From: Arthrobacter sp. Soc17.1.1.1
GTDB taxonomy: Bacteria > Actinomycetota > Actinomycetes > Actinomycetales > Micrococcaceae
Direction: 5' to 3'
DNA length: 64,000 nucleotides
NCBI RefSeq assembly: GCF_036867195.1
Contig: NZ_JBAJII010000001.1
Location: 186,001-250,000, forward strand
In this document: positions 32,705-41,168 of the stretch, piece after piece
Position numbering within the stretch: position 1 is the stretch's first letter
Layout: every line of letters starts with the position of its first letter
The notes under the pieces: model-generated
The model's input: the letters and a program-made list of their open reading frames with translations, nothing else
Told to the model about the DNA's origin: nothing
The model's database searches: none
Position numbers and translations under genes: made by a program

Positions 32705-33226
32705 TCAGTCCATCATGGACCGGTCGTCCAGCCGATGGTAGGAGCGGTTGTGGTAGACCAGCGGCGTGGTGCCGTCGGGCCCGCTCTGCTCGATGGACAG
32801 GACCTCCGCGGCGACGATCATTGATCCGCCGATGGGCAGCCGGTGCAGGATGCGGCAGCGCAGGGCCCACGGCGCATCGGCCAGCAGCGGCTCGCCCGTG
32901 GGCAGCGGCCGCCAGGCGACGGCCCCGCCGAAACGGTCGGCACCACGGGTCGCGAACAGCCGGGCGATCTCGAGCTGGTCGGCGCCCAGCAGGTGCACCA
33001 CGAGGGTGTCCGCCCGGACGAGGGCCGCGGCCGACGACGACGCCGTCGACACGGAGAAGGCGAGGACGGGCGGCTCGGCCGATACCGAGGACACCGACGA
33101 CGCCGTCAGGCCCACCGGCCCCTCCGGTCCCTGTGCCGTGATGACCGCGATGCCCGCCGGGTGGGTACGGAAGGCGTTCTTGAACAGGTCGGCGGTGGGG
33201 AGCGCGTGGTCCGCGGGGGCAGTCAT
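32705..33226 (-). CDS. Flavin reductase family protein, SoxR-regulated
   Basis: 173 aa FMN-binding split barrel. TADLFKNAFRTHPAGIAVIT and GPVGLTASSVSSVSAEPPVL are the FMN/FAD-binding signatures of HpaC-type flavin:NAD(P)H reductases, and LVYHNRSYHRL ends the domain. Such enzymes supply reduced flavin to monooxygenases or deal with quinones. The gene follows soxR on the same strand; its own promoter has a SoxR box between -35 and -10 and the -10 is 7 nt from the ATG, so the message is probably leaderless and induced by redox-cycling compounds. Confidence 0.9.
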   Translation of the reverse strand: MTAPADHALPTADLFKNAFRTHPAGIAVITAQGPEGPVGLTASSVSSVSAEPPVLAFSVSTASSSAAALVRADTLVVHLLGADQLEIARLFATRGADRFGGAVAWRPLPTGEPLLADAPWALRCRILHRLPIGGSMIVAAEVLSIEQSGPDGTTPLVYHNRSYHRLDDRSMMD

Positions 33227-33233
33227 GCCGTCA

Positions 33234-33264
33234 ACGCTAGAACCTCAACAAAGGTCGAGGTCAA
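33234..33264 (-). promoter_or_regulatory. SoxR-controlled promoter with 19-bp spacer
   Basis: Read on the minus strand: -35 TTGACC (complement of 33259-33264), a 19-bp spacer, then -10 TAGCGT (complement of 33234-33239). The spacer holds the inverted repeat ACCTCGAC / GTTGAGGT (33242-33261 with its centre), matching the SoxR box. A 19-bp spacer is the hallmark of MerR-family activation. Confidence 0.85.
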
Positions 33265-33273
33265 ATCGGCGGA

Positions 33274-33714
33274 TCAGGGGTCGAGGAGTGTGGACGGGAT
33301 GCCGCGCCGGCCGGCGTCGTCGTCGGGGTTGACGAAGCCGCAGGTCGCCAGGGACAGGCAGCCGCAGCCGATGCAGCCGCCCAGCCGGTCCCGCAGGTGT
33401 TCGAGCTGCGCGATGCGTTGCTCGATCTCCTGCTGCCACGCGGCGGACAGCCGCTGCCAGTCCGCCTGGTCCGGGACGCCGTCCTTCGGCAGCTCGGCGA
33501 AGGCCTTCGCGACCGTGGCCAGCGGGATGCCCGCGCGCTGCGCGGCCCGGATCACGGCGACACGGCGGAGGATCGCGCGGTCGTAGCGGCGCTGGTTGCC
33601 CGAGGTACGGCGGCTCTGGATCAGGCCCTGGCGCTCGTAGAAGTGCAGGGCGGAGACGCTCATGCCGCTGCGCGCGGCCAGCTGTCCTACGGAGAGGGCC
33701 TGCTCAGGGGGCAC
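33274..33714 (-). CDS. soxR: Redox-sensing MerR-family activator SoxR
   Basis: 146 aa. The N-terminal MerR helix-turn-helix (LSVGQLAARSGMSVSALHFY) is followed by the dimerisation helix (about 85-110) and the [2Fe-2S] motif CIGCGCLSLATC with cysteines at 114, 117, 119 and 125, the CX2CXCX5C of SoxR. Oxidation of the cluster by redox-active compounds activates target promoters. GTG 33714 has GGAAGG 7 nt upstream. The downstream flavin reductase carries a perfect-looking target promoter in the 47-bp gap. Non-enteric SoxR proteins usually control small sets of quinone or antibiotic detoxification genes. Confidence 0.95.
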   Translation of the reverse strand: MPPEQALSVGQLAARSGMSVSALHFYERQGLIQSRRTSGNQRRYDRAILRRVAVIRAAQRAGIPLATVAKAFAELPKDGVPDQADWQRLSAAWQQEIEQRIAQLEHLRDRLGGCIGCGCLSLATCGFVNPDDDAGRRGIPSTLLDP

Positions 33715-33786
33715 GCTGCGTCCTTCCGGTTGCGCCGTCGTCCTGCCAGCGTAGTGCCGCGTCCGTCAGGCCCGCAGCCGCTGCCC

Positions 33787-33884
33787 CCGCCGTCGTCCCC
33801 GGTTCCTGCAGCCGCAGCGGGTCGCAGCGCGGCGTGTCGCGCTCCGACCCGCACCAGCGGCCCGAAAGCCGGGAACGACGGCGG
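33787..33884. repeat. Nested-palindrome repeat, copy C
   Basis: 98 bp. Ends CCGCCGTCGTCCCC and GGGAACGACGGCGG are complementary over 14 bp with one mismatch. The core GTCGCAGCGCGGCGTGTCGC aligns with copies A and B. The right arm ends 11 bp from the stop codon of the NmrA-type gene. Confidence 0.8.
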
Positions 33885-33895
33885 CCGGCAGGGAC

Positions 33896-34753
33896 CTACC
33901 GGCCCAGCAGCCCGGCGACGTACTCCCTCAGCGGGGTGGTCGGGCGGCCGATGATGCGCGCCAGGGTGCCGTCGCTGTCGGCCAGGGCCCCGTCGGCGAT
34001 GTTCGCGTCGAGCGCGGCCGTGAAGCCTGCCGCGCCCTCGTCGAGCCCCGCGGCCGTGAGCGCCGCGACGTACTCGTCCCCGGAGAGCTTCTCCACGGTG
34101 ACGGGTGTGCCGCTGACCTCGGCGACCGTCGCGGCGAGCTCGTCGAACGTCCAGGGCTCGTCGCCGCCGAGTTCGAGGATCTCGCCCGCGTAGTCGTCGG
34201 ACAGCAGGACGACGGCGGCCGCCTCGGCGAAGTCGCGCCGCGGCGCGCTGGCGACCCTCCCGTCGCCCGCACCCGTCAGGAGGCTGCCCGTGGACGCGGC
34301 CTGGCGGATGGTGCCGTCGTAGTTCTCGGTGTACCAGTTGTTGCGCAGCACGGTGTACGTGAGGCCGGACCCCTCGAGCAGCCCCTCGGTGGCCTTGTGC
34401 TCGGGGGCGAGGACGAGCGCCGTCGTCGTGGCCCTGGGGGCGCTCGTGTAGACCAGCGACGCGTCCACCCGGCGCGCGGCGTCGATCACGGCCTTGTGCT
34501 GCACGGACCGCTTGCCCGGCTCATTGCCCGAGATGAGGAGGACCTTCTCCACGCCCGCGAAGGCGGCGTCGAGCGTGGACGCGTCGGCGTAGTCCATGCG
34601 TGCCGTACGGACGCCCTGCGCGGCCAGGCGGGCGAGCACCTCCTCGTTGCGTCCGCCGGCCACGATGGTCGACGGGTCGACGCCGCGCGCCAGCAGTTGC
34701 TCGACGACGAGGCGGCCGAGGTGGCCGGTGGCTCCGGTGATGGCGATGGTCAT
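33896..34753 (-). CDS. NmrA-type NAD(P)-binding oxidoreductase (QorB-like)
   Basis: 285 aa atypical short-chain dehydrogenase. The N-terminal nucleotide motif ITGATGHLGRLVVEQLLARG is typical, with KVLLISGNEPGKRSVQHKAV and YTSAPRATTTALVLAPEH next and TVLRNNWYTENY near the active site, as in E. coli QorB (YtfG) NADPH:quinone reductases. Its place near soxR fits a redox-stress role. ATG 34753 has GGAGG 5 nt upstream. Divergent from the Gfo/Idh gene. Confidence 0.88.
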   Translation of the reverse strand: MTIAITGATGHLGRLVVEQLLARGVDPSTIVAGGRNEEVLARLAAQGVRTARMDYADASTLDAAFAGVEKVLLISGNEPGKRSVQHKAVIDAARRVDASLVYTSAPRATTTALVLAPEHKATEGLLEGSGLTYTVLRNNWYTENYDGTIRQAASTGSLLTGAGDGRVASAPRRDFAEAAAVVLLSDDYAGEILELGGDEPWTFDELAATVAEVSGTPVTVEKLSGDEYVAALTAAGLDEGAAGFTAALDANIADGALADSDGTLARIIGRPTTPLREYVAGLLGR

Positions 34754-34902
34754 GGCTGTCCTCCGATTCGGGCACCCGGACGGTGCGTCTACCAGCGGTA
34801 ACGGGGCGCGGCCGAAAAGACTTCCCGGGGCGCCGCGTGGACAGCACCGGCGACCAGGCGGTAGGACTGCAGGGAGAAGACTCCCACCCACGAAGGACCG
34901 CC

Positions 34903-36006
34903 GTGCACCAGACCCCGCCCGATCCGCAGCGCCCGAGCCAAGGCCGCCTGAAGGTGGGGGTGGTGGGCATCGGCTGGGCCGGCCGACAGCACCTCGAGGC
35001 CTATGCGAACAGCGCCGACGTCGAGATCCTCGGGCTGGCGGGCATGGAGCCGGACCTCCTCGCCGAGCTCCGTGACACGTACGGCATCCCGCATGCCGTC
35101 GAGCGCTGGGAGGACCTGATCGCCCTCGAGGGGCTCGACGCCGTCAGCGTGGCCGTGCCCACGTTCCTGCACGCGCCGATCACCGTCGCAGCCCTCGAAC
35201 GAGGCCTCCATGTGCTCAGCGAGAAGCCGATCGCCCGGAACGGCGACGAGGGTCAGCTCATGGTCGACGCCGCCCGCAGGGCCGGGCGCGTCCTCGAGGT
35301 CGCCTTCAACCACCGGCGCCGCGGCGACATCACGGCCCTCAAGCGCGTGATCGACGACGGCGGACTCGGCCGCCCCTACTACGCCAAGGCCTCCTGGCTG
35401 CGCCGCTCCGGCATCCCCTCCCTGGGCAGCTGGTTCACCAACCGGGAGATGGCCGGCGGTGGTCCGCTCGCGGACATCGGCGTGCACGTGATCGACTACG
35501 CGCTGCACCTGCTCGGCGAGCCGAAGGTCCTGTCCGTCTCGGCGTCGGCCTACTCCGAGCTGGGGCCGCAGGGCCGCGGAGGCGGCGGCGGATACAGTGC
35601 CCAGGCCATGGGCTCGGCGTTCGAGGTGGAGGACTTCGCCTCGGCGTTCATCCGCCTCGAGGGAGGCGCCACGCTGCTGGTCGAGGCGGGCTGGGCCGCC
35701 TACCGCGATGCCGACGACCTGCTGGACTTCCGCGTCTACGGCACCGACGGCGGGGCCGAGCTGACCCGGCTGGGCGGACCGGACGACGCCCGGGAATCCC
35801 TGCGTGTCTTCAGCGAGAAGGGCGACTACGACCCGGAGGTCGGCCCCTCGCTCGGCCATCAGGGCGTCGTCGACGAGTTCCTCGCCGCCATCCGCGCGGG
35901 TGCATCCGAGTGGGGCCGCCACGACGGCTCGCTCGCGCTGGGCCGCGCCCGCATCATCGACGCCTGCTACGCATCCGCAGCCCAGCACCGGGAGATCCAG
36001 CTCTGA
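34903..36006 (+). CDS. Gfo/Idh/MocA family oxidoreductase
   Basis: 367 aa. The N-terminal Rossmann motif is [17 protein letters not shown], the signature EKPIA appears in [18 protein letters not shown], and the C-terminal beta-sheet domain carries [20 protein letters not shown] with the catalytic His. Acts on a cyclitol or sugar using NAD(P). GTG 34903 with AAGGA upstream is chosen; the frame is open to 34783 without sense. Overlaps the ThuA gene by 1 nt, so the two form an operon. Confidence 0.9.
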   Translation: MHQTPPDPQRPSQGRLKVGVVGIGWAGRQHLEAYANSADVEILGLAGMEPDLLAELRDTYGIPHAVERWEDLIALEGLDAVSVAVPTFLHAPITVAALERGLHVLSEKPIARNGDEGQLMVDAARRAGRVLEVAFNHRRRGDITALKRVIDDGGLGRPYYAKASWLRRSGIPSLGSWFTNREMAGGGPLADIGVHVIDYALHLLGEPKVLSVSASAYSELGPQGRGGGGGYSAQAMGSAFEVEDFASAFIRLEGGATLLVEAGWAAYRDADDLLDFRVYGTDGGAELTRLGGPDDARESLRVFSEKGDYDPEVGPSLGHQGVVDEFLAAIRAGASEWGRHDGSLALGRARIIDACYASAAQHREIQL

Positions 36007-36788
36007 TGACGACCGACACGACAGCGAGCACCACCTTCGACGGCAAACCGACCGTCGTCGTCTGGAACGAGGGCGTCCACGAGGCCCGCAACGAGCCCGC
36101 CACCATCGGCCGGATGTACCCGGGAGGTATCCACGGGGCCATCGCGGACGCCCTCGCCGGCTACTTCCCGGGCTCCGACATCAGCACGGCGACCCTCGCC
36201 GACCCCGAGCACGGCCTCACCGAGGAGCGCCTCGCGGGTACCGACGTGCTGCTGTGGTGGGGGCACATCGCCCACGGCGAGGTGTCCGACGCCGTGGTGG
36301 AGCGCGTGCACCGCCACGTCCTCGGCGGCATGGGCCTCGTGGTGCTGCACTCTGGGCACTTCTCGAAGATCCTCACGCGGCTCCTCGGGACCACGTGCTC
36401 GCTGAAGTGGAGGAACGACGGCGAACGCGAGCTCGTGTGGACCGTCAAGCCGTCGCACCCGATCGCGGCGGGCGTCGAGAGCCCGATCGTGATCCCCGAG
36501 CAGGAGATGTACGGGGAACTGTTCGACATCCCCGAACCCGACGACCTGATCTTCATCAGTTCCTTCGAGGGCGGTGAGGTGTTCCGCTCCGGCGTCACGT
36601 TCTCCCGCGGGAAGGGCCGGATCTTCTACTTCAGCCCCGGCGACCAGGAGTACCCGGTCTACCACCACCCGCAGGTGCAGCGCGTGCTCGCCAACGCTGT
36701 CGACTGGGTGGCGCAGCCCGGAGCGGAACGGGCACGGCGCGAGGCGCCCGGCGTCGAGAACCCGGCCCGGGACTGGTTCCTGACCTGA
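36006..36788 (+). CDS. ThuA domain protein (trehalose utilisation)
   Basis: 260 aa class I glutamine amidotransferase-like fold. [47 protein letters not shown] and [14 protein letters not shown] are ThuA features. ThuA takes part in conversion of trehalose or sucrose to 3-keto sugars in rhizobia, usually next to Gfo/Idh dehydrogenases as here; the pair may process a disaccharide or 3-keto-glycoside. Translationally coupled (TGATG). Confidence 0.88.
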   Translation: MTTDTTASTTFDGKPTVVVWNEGVHEARNEPATIGRMYPGGIHGAIADALAGYFPGSDISTATLADPEHGLTEERLAGTDVLLWWGHIAHGEVSDAVVERVHRHVLGGMGLVVLHSGHFSKILTRLLGTTCSLKWRNDGERELVWTVKPSHPIAAGVESPIVIPEQEMYGELFDIPEPDDLIFISSFEGGEVFRSGVTFSRGKGRIFYFSPGDQEYPVYHHPQVQRVLANAVDWVAQPGAERARREAPGVENPARDWFLT

Positions 36789-36795
36789 CCGGGCA

Positions 36796-36828
36796 GGCCG
36801 CGCTGAGGGCTAGTCGGCCAGCGCGGCC
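36796..36828. terminator. Bidirectional terminator hairpin
   Basis: GGCCGCGCTG (36796-36805) pairs with CAGCGCGGCC (36819-36828). The hairpin spans the stop codon of the mannitol dehydrogenase gene and follows the ThuA stop by 7 nt, serving both convergent genes. Confidence 0.65.
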
Positions 36829-38282
36829 ACGAGCGCCGCGGCGCCGCGGGTGTGGAGCGTGTCCAGCGCCTCGAGGTAGGACTCCACGAACACGGGCTGC
36901 TCCGCGAGGTCGAGGAACAGGTCCTGCTGCCGGAGGAACGCGAGCGGGTCCGTCCGGGTACGCGCGGCCGCTGCCGTGACCTGGTCACGCAGCCGGTCGA
37001 CGACCTCGATGGGCTCTCCCGCCTCGTCCGTCCCCTCGGCGTAGCGGGCCCAGGCGGCGATGATCGCGGCGCCGTAGCGGATGCTCCTGCCGGCCTCGAG
37101 GTTCTCCCGGACGATGGGGACGAGCCACTTCGGGATGCGGTCCGAGCTCTCGGCGCACAGCCGGGGGACGGTGTCGCGGACGGCCGCGTTCGAGAACCGG
37201 GAGATGAGCTGGCGCCGGTAGGCGTCGAGGTCCACGCCGGGCACGGGCCGGAGCGTGGGGGTGGCCTCCTGCTCCATGTAGCCCAGGAGGTACCGGGCGA
37301 AGTCCGGATGCCGGCAGACCTCGTGCACCAGGCCGTACCCGGCCAGGTAGCCGGGGTAGCAGAGCGCCTGGTGGCTGACGTTGAGCAGCCGGAGCTTCAT
37401 GAGCTCGTATGGTTCGACGTCGTCCACGAGCTGCACGCCCGCGTCTTCCCAGGCAGGGCGTCCCTGTGCGAAGGAGTCCTCCAGGACCCACTGCTCGAAG
37501 TCCTCGCAGACCACGGGCCAGGCGTCGGTGAGCCCGTAGTCGGACGCCAGCTCGTCGCGGTCCTCGTCCCGCGTGGCCGGGGTGATCCGGTCCACCATGG
37601 AGTTCGGGAAGGTGACCTCCCGCTCGATCCACGCGGCGAGGTCCGGGTCGCGCAGCCGGGCGAAGGCCGCGAAGACGGACCGGGCGGTGTCGCCGTTGCC
37701 CTGGATGTTGTCGCAGGACATCACGGTCAGCCCCGGCAGGCCGCGTTCGCGGCGTCGTGCCAGCGCCTCGGTGACGAGGCCGAAGACGGTGCCCGGCACC
37801 GCACCCGGCGCCAGGTCGGCGCGCAGGGTCGGGTGGTCGGGGTCCACGACGCCGGTCACGGGGTCGATGCAGTAGCCGCCCTCCGTGATGGTCATGGACA
37901 CGATGCGGACCGACGGCGCAGCGATCGCCTCGATGACGGCCTCCGGGTCCTCGGGGGCGAGGAGGAAGCCGATGATCGACCCGACGATCCGGGCCTCCCG
38001 CGAGCCGTCGGGGGCCTTCGACACGAGGGTGTAGAGGCCGTCCTGCCTGTCCATCACGGCTTTCATCCGGGCGTCCGAGGGCAGCACCCCGACGCCGAGG
38101 ATCGCCCAGTCGCGCGCCTGACCGGTCTCGAGCAGGCGGTCCAGGTACATGGCCTGGTGTGCGCGGTGGAACCCGCCGACGCCGAAGTGGACGATGCCCG
38201 CGGTCAGACCCGACCGGTCGTAGGTGGGGACGGACAGCGAGGAGGGGAGGGAGGACAGCGTGGAGGCCGAGAGTCGGGTCAT
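36810..38282 (-). CDS. Mannitol dehydrogenase family protein
   Basis: 490 aa, the usual length of long-chain polyol dehydrogenases. The N-terminal domain has IVHFGVGGFHRAHQAMYLDR and SMTITEGGYC; the C-terminal domain has MKLRLLNVSHQALCYPGYLA with the catalytic Lys-Asn-His set (KLRLLN..H). It oxidises mannitol, arabitol, sorbitol or a uronate to the keto-sugar with NAD+. ATG 38282 has AAAGG 7 nt upstream. Same strand as the kinase upstream, 37 bp away, suggesting polyol oxidation followed or preceded by phosphorylation. Confidence 0.9.
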   Translation of the reverse strand: MTRLSASTLSSLPSSLSVPTYDRSGLTAGIVHFGVGGFHRAHQAMYLDRLLETGQARDWAILGVGVLPSDARMKAVMDRQDGLYTLVSKAPDGSREARIVGSIIGFLLAPEDPEAVIEAIAAPSVRIVSMTITEGGYCIDPVTGVVDPDHPTLRADLAPGAVPGTVFGLVTEALARRRERGLPGLTVMSCDNIQGNGDTARSVFAAFARLRDPDLAAWIEREVTFPNSMVDRITPATRDEDRDELASDYGLTDAWPVVCEDFEQWVLEDSFAQGRPAWEDAGVQLVDDVEPYELMKLRLLNVSHQALCYPGYLAGYGLVHEVCRHPDFARYLLGYMEQEATPTLRPVPGVDLDAYRRQLISRFSNAAVRDTVPRLCAESSDRIPKWLVPIVRENLEAGRSIRYGAAIIAAWARYAEGTDEAGEPIEVVDRLRDQVTAAAARTRTDPLAFLRQQDLFLDLAEQPVFVESYLEALDTLHTRGAAALVAALAD

Positions 38283-38319
38283 GGCGCGCCTTTGCGGAGT
38301 GGTCGGTGGGCCGGCTGAA

Positions 38320-38964
38320 TCAGGTGAGCCGCCACTCGGAGGCGTCGAGGACGCGGTCCGCGCGGTCCCGGGTGGCTGCGACGAGCGCACCGTTGGGCTC
38401 GTCCACACAGCGCACCCATTCCTCGGCGGCGGCCGGTGTCTTCCCGAACAGGATATGCCGGGCCACGAGCCGGCGGCGGCGCACCTCGGGGTCCACGTCG
38501 ATGAACCAGACCTCGTCGAGGAGGTCCCGCGCGTCCTGCCAGCCGGGCCTCTCGAGTAGCAGGTAGTTGCCCTCGGTGACGAGCAGGGTCGACGACGGCG
38601 GTACCGGCAGGGCGTTGGCGAGCGGTTGTTCGAGGTCCCGTTCGAAGGCCGGCGCGTAGACGGTGTGATCGGGCCGGCCGCGGAGCCGTGCCAGCAGGGC
38701 CGCGTAACCGTGCGCGTCGAAGGTCTCCGGCGCGCCCTTCCGATCGAGCAGCCCGAGCCCCGTGAGGGCCTGGTCGGCCAGGTGGAACCCGTCCATGGGC
38801 ACCAGGGCATGGGTGGCCGGATCGAGGGCGGCGACCGCGGCGGCGACGGTGGACTTCCCGGCGCCCGGGGCACCGACGATCCCGAGCAGCGCCCGCTCGC
38901 CGTCCTCCGGGCGGGGGAGGATCCCGCGCAGGTCGGCGGCGCTGCGGACGGACATGCTGGTCAC
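38320..38964 (-). CDS. P-loop sugar/nucleoside kinase-like protein (PRK/PanK/FrcK type)
   Basis: 214 aa. Walker A GAPGAGKST is at 31-39, followed by PMDGFHLADQAL, YAPAFERDLEQPL and LLVTEGNYLLLERPGW, the signature of the uridine kinase/phosphoribulokinase-like family that includes rhizobial fructose kinase FrcK. Next to a mannitol dehydrogenase a ketose kinase role is plausible but unproven. GTG 38964 has GAAGGA 6 nt upstream; the family start could also be ATG 38955. Confidence 0.85.
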   Translation of the reverse strand: MTSMSVRSAADLRGILPRPEDGERALLGIVGAPGAGKSTVAAAVAALDPATHALVPMDGFHLADQALTGLGLLDRKGAPETFDAHGYAALLARLRGRPDHTVYAPAFERDLEQPLANALPVPPSSTLLVTEGNYLLLERPGWQDARDLLDEVWFIDVDPEVRRRRLVARHILFGKTPAAAEEWVRCVDEPNGALVAATRDRADRVLDASEWRLT

Positions 38965-39188
38965 GGCACTTCCTTCAGGGGTCGGGGCGCGGCGGTGTGC
39001 CGTCCCGTCCATCATGCCGTCCCGGACGGGCTTCGCCGGCGGGGACGGGTGATTGCCCCGGGAGGGCGGGTCGCGTAGCGGACCGAGCGGACGGGGTCCA
39101 AGCGACGGGGCTTGTACCCCGATTCCCGTGCCGCGGTGCATGCGGTGCGCGCTGGCGGCAGGACCGCCGGCCGGGCCACGATGGGGGG

Positions 39189-39839
39189 ATGAGCGCACCG
39201 GGAGGCCGCACGGGACACGTGGTACTGCTCGGGGACTCCATCCTCGACAACGGTCGGTACGTGTCCGGGGGGCCCGACGTCGTCGCGCAGGTCCGCCATG
39301 CCCTGCCCCCGGGGTGGCGGGCCACGCTGCTGGCGGTCGACGGCGACGTCACCTCCGGCGTCGCGCGTCAGTTGCGCGCCCTGCCGGCCGACGCCACGCA
39401 CCTCGTGGTCAGCGCCGGCGGCAATGACGCGCTCGGGTACCGCCACCTGCTCCAGCGCCCGGTGGGAGGTGTCGTCGAGGCACTGCTGGCCTTCGACGGT
39501 CCCCGGCGGGCGTTCGCGCAGGACTACGGGGCCATGCTCGACGGCGTCCTCGCGGCGGGGCTGCCCACCGGCGTGTGCACCATCTACGACACGCCCTCCT
39601 CCGAGCCGGGCTCCGCGGTGATCCGAACCGCGCTGACCTTCTTCAACGACGCGATCACGCGGGAGGCCTTCGCCCGCGGGGTCTCCGTCGTCGACCTCCG
39701 GCTGGTGTGCGACGACGACGGCGACTACGCGAACCCGATCGAGCCGTCCGTCCAGGGCGGGGCCAAGATCGCCGCCGCCATCGCGGCGTTCCTGCTGCCC
39801 GACCCGGACCACCGGCGACCGGCGGTGATCGTCCGGTGA
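39189..39839 (+). CDS. SGNH/GDSL-type hydrolase
   Basis: 216 aa cytoplasmic. Block I is VLLGDSILDN (catalytic Ser), block III is VSAGGNDAL, and near the C-terminus NPIEPSVQGG takes the place of the usual DxxH block, with no clear catalytic His at the standard spacing. It may therefore be a variant esterase or inactive. The ATG has no spaced ribosome site; CACGAT (39177-39182) lies 6 nt upstream, a weak leaderless-type -10. Confidence 0.78.
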   Translation: MSAPGGRTGHVVLLGDSILDNGRYVSGGPDVVAQVRHALPPGWRATLLAVDGDVTSGVARQLRALPADATHLVVSAGGNDALGYRHLLQRPVGGVVEALLAFDGPRRAFAQDYGAMLDGVLAAGLPTGVCTIYDTPSSEPGSAVIRTALTFFNDAITREAFARGVSVVDLRLVCDDDGDYANPIEPSVQGGAKIAAAIAAFLLPDPDHRRPAVIVR

Positions 39840-39852
39840 TGCGGCGGGACGG

Positions 39853-40659
39853 TCAGCCGGCGGGACGCAGCGAGGTGATCATCGCCCTGATCCCCTGGTA
39901 CTCCTCCGTCTCCATGTAGGCGTGCGGGGTGTCGATGTGCGGCGGTTTCCCGGGGTACACGAGGAAGGGGTCGTAGACACCGCCGAAGGCGGCGCCGGAC
40001 GGCGGCCACGGGAAGAAATGGGCGAGGGGACAGGCCGTCGCCCCCGTGGGCTCGGGGGCGGCCGTGATGCCGTACGCCAGCGTGGAGGCGGCCACCGGAT
40101 CCGCGACGGCGGGGTCGGTGCGCCCCTCGAACACGAACCGCGGGGTGACCGTGCCCTGGGCGAGGGCCGGGAGCGGTTCCGCGTCGAGCAGGGAGTAGGG
40201 GAGTTCCGCGGGGCACACGGCCCCGGTGACCAGGTCCGTCTGCAGTGTGGCCAGCTGCCGGCCCGTGGAGTCCCCGACGACGACGGACACCCCCGCGGGC
40301 GGTGCCTCCGGGGCGTCCGCGACGGTCCACCCGGCCGGGTGGTCGAAGGCGAGGCTCCCGTCCGCCGTCGTGTAGGTCACCCACCCCTCCGGCGGACCGG
40401 CCGCGCCCGGCTCCGACGGCGCACCCGCCGGCGCCGAGGGTGTCGCCGGGTCCTGGGTCGGAGCCGGAGTCGGGGTCGGAGTCGGAGTCGGAGCCGGAGC
40501 CGGCGTGGGTGTCGGGGCCGGGGTGTCGGCCGCGGGACGGGCCTGCTGCGACTCGGCGCCCTCGGGCGCGGCGCCCGGACCGGCGCCGCAGCCGGTCACG
40601 AGGATCGCGAGGCCCACGGCCCCGGATGACAACAGTACTGGTGCGGTCGGACGACCCAT
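39853..40659 (-). CDS. Lipoprotein with Pro-Thr repeat linker, unknown function
   Basis: 268 aa. Signal peptide with lipobox LVTGC, then a PTPTPTPTP-type linker (about 45-75) that probably spans the wall, then a globular domain (GWVTYTTADGSLAFDHPAGW, VVVGDSTGRQLATLQTDL) resembling the PsbP/DUF-type folds of actinobacterial surface lipoproteins. AAGGAG lies 5 nt before the ATG. No catalytic motif recognised. Confidence 0.75.
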   Translation of the reverse strand: MGRPTAPVLLSSGAVGLAILVTGCGAGPGAAPEGAESQQARPAADTPAPTPTPAPAPTPTPTPTPAPTQDPATPSAPAGAPSEPGAAGPPEGWVTYTTADGSLAFDHPAGWTVADAPEAPPAGVSVVVGDSTGRQLATLQTDLVTGAVCPAELPYSLLDAEPLPALAQGTVTPRFVFEGRTDPAVADPVAASTLAYGITAAPEPTGATACPLAHFFPWPPSGAAFGGVYDPFLVYPGKPPHIDTPHAYMETEEYQGIRAMITSLRPAG

Positions 40660-40853
40660 GGCTACTCCTTCGTATCGCGGGTGGACCGTTCCATGGTGCT
40701 GTCTGTCCGGGCGCCAGGACAGGGCGGTGACCGAATCGTGGCACCGGGCGCGGGATCGTTGCCGTTCCGTGTGCACCCCGTAAGTGATCCGTGACCTTCC
40801 CGGGGAGCCCGGAATCACTGGACCGGCCCGGTGGCCGGTGCGATGGTTGGTCC

Positions 40854-41168
40854 ATGGTCAGCGAAGACGACGTCCGGTCCGTGTGCCTCGCCCTGCCCGG
40901 CACCTCGGAGCGTCTGAGCTGGAACCGTCCGGCGTGGTTCGCCCGGACCCTCTTCGCACGCATGTGGGACGACACCGTCCTGACGGTCAAGACGGACGAG
41001 CGTGCTGCGCTGCTCGCGACGCAGCCGGGGGTCTTCCTGCTCCACCCCCACCACGAACGCTACGGTTCCCTGGTCCTCGTACGCCTCGGCCGTCTCGACC
41101 GGGACCAGCTGGGGGAGCTCATCGAGGATTCCTACAGGATCGCCGGCGAGGTGTCCGCCCGGCGGTGA
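40854..41168 (+). CDS. MmcQ/YjbR family protein
   Basis: 104 aa. SEDDVRSVCLALPGTSERLS and WNRPAWFARTLFARMWDDTV through LLHPHHERYGSLVLVRLGRL are YjbR/CyaY-like fold signatures. The family is annotated as DNA-binding but its role is unclear. ATG 40854 starts the conserved domain; the frame is open to 40791. No ribosome site is visible. Confidence 0.8.
   Translation: MVSEDDVRSVCLALPGTSERLSWNRPAWFARTLFARMWDDTVLTVKTDERAALLATQPGVFLLHPHHERYGSLVLVRLGRLDRDQLGELIEDSYRIAGEVSARR

Noticed and set aside
27706..33884. Palindromic elements as simple Rho-independent terminators
   Set aside because: The arms are separated by about 70 bp of conserved core and lack T-runs; the separate short terminators here (such as 29888-29923) look quite different.
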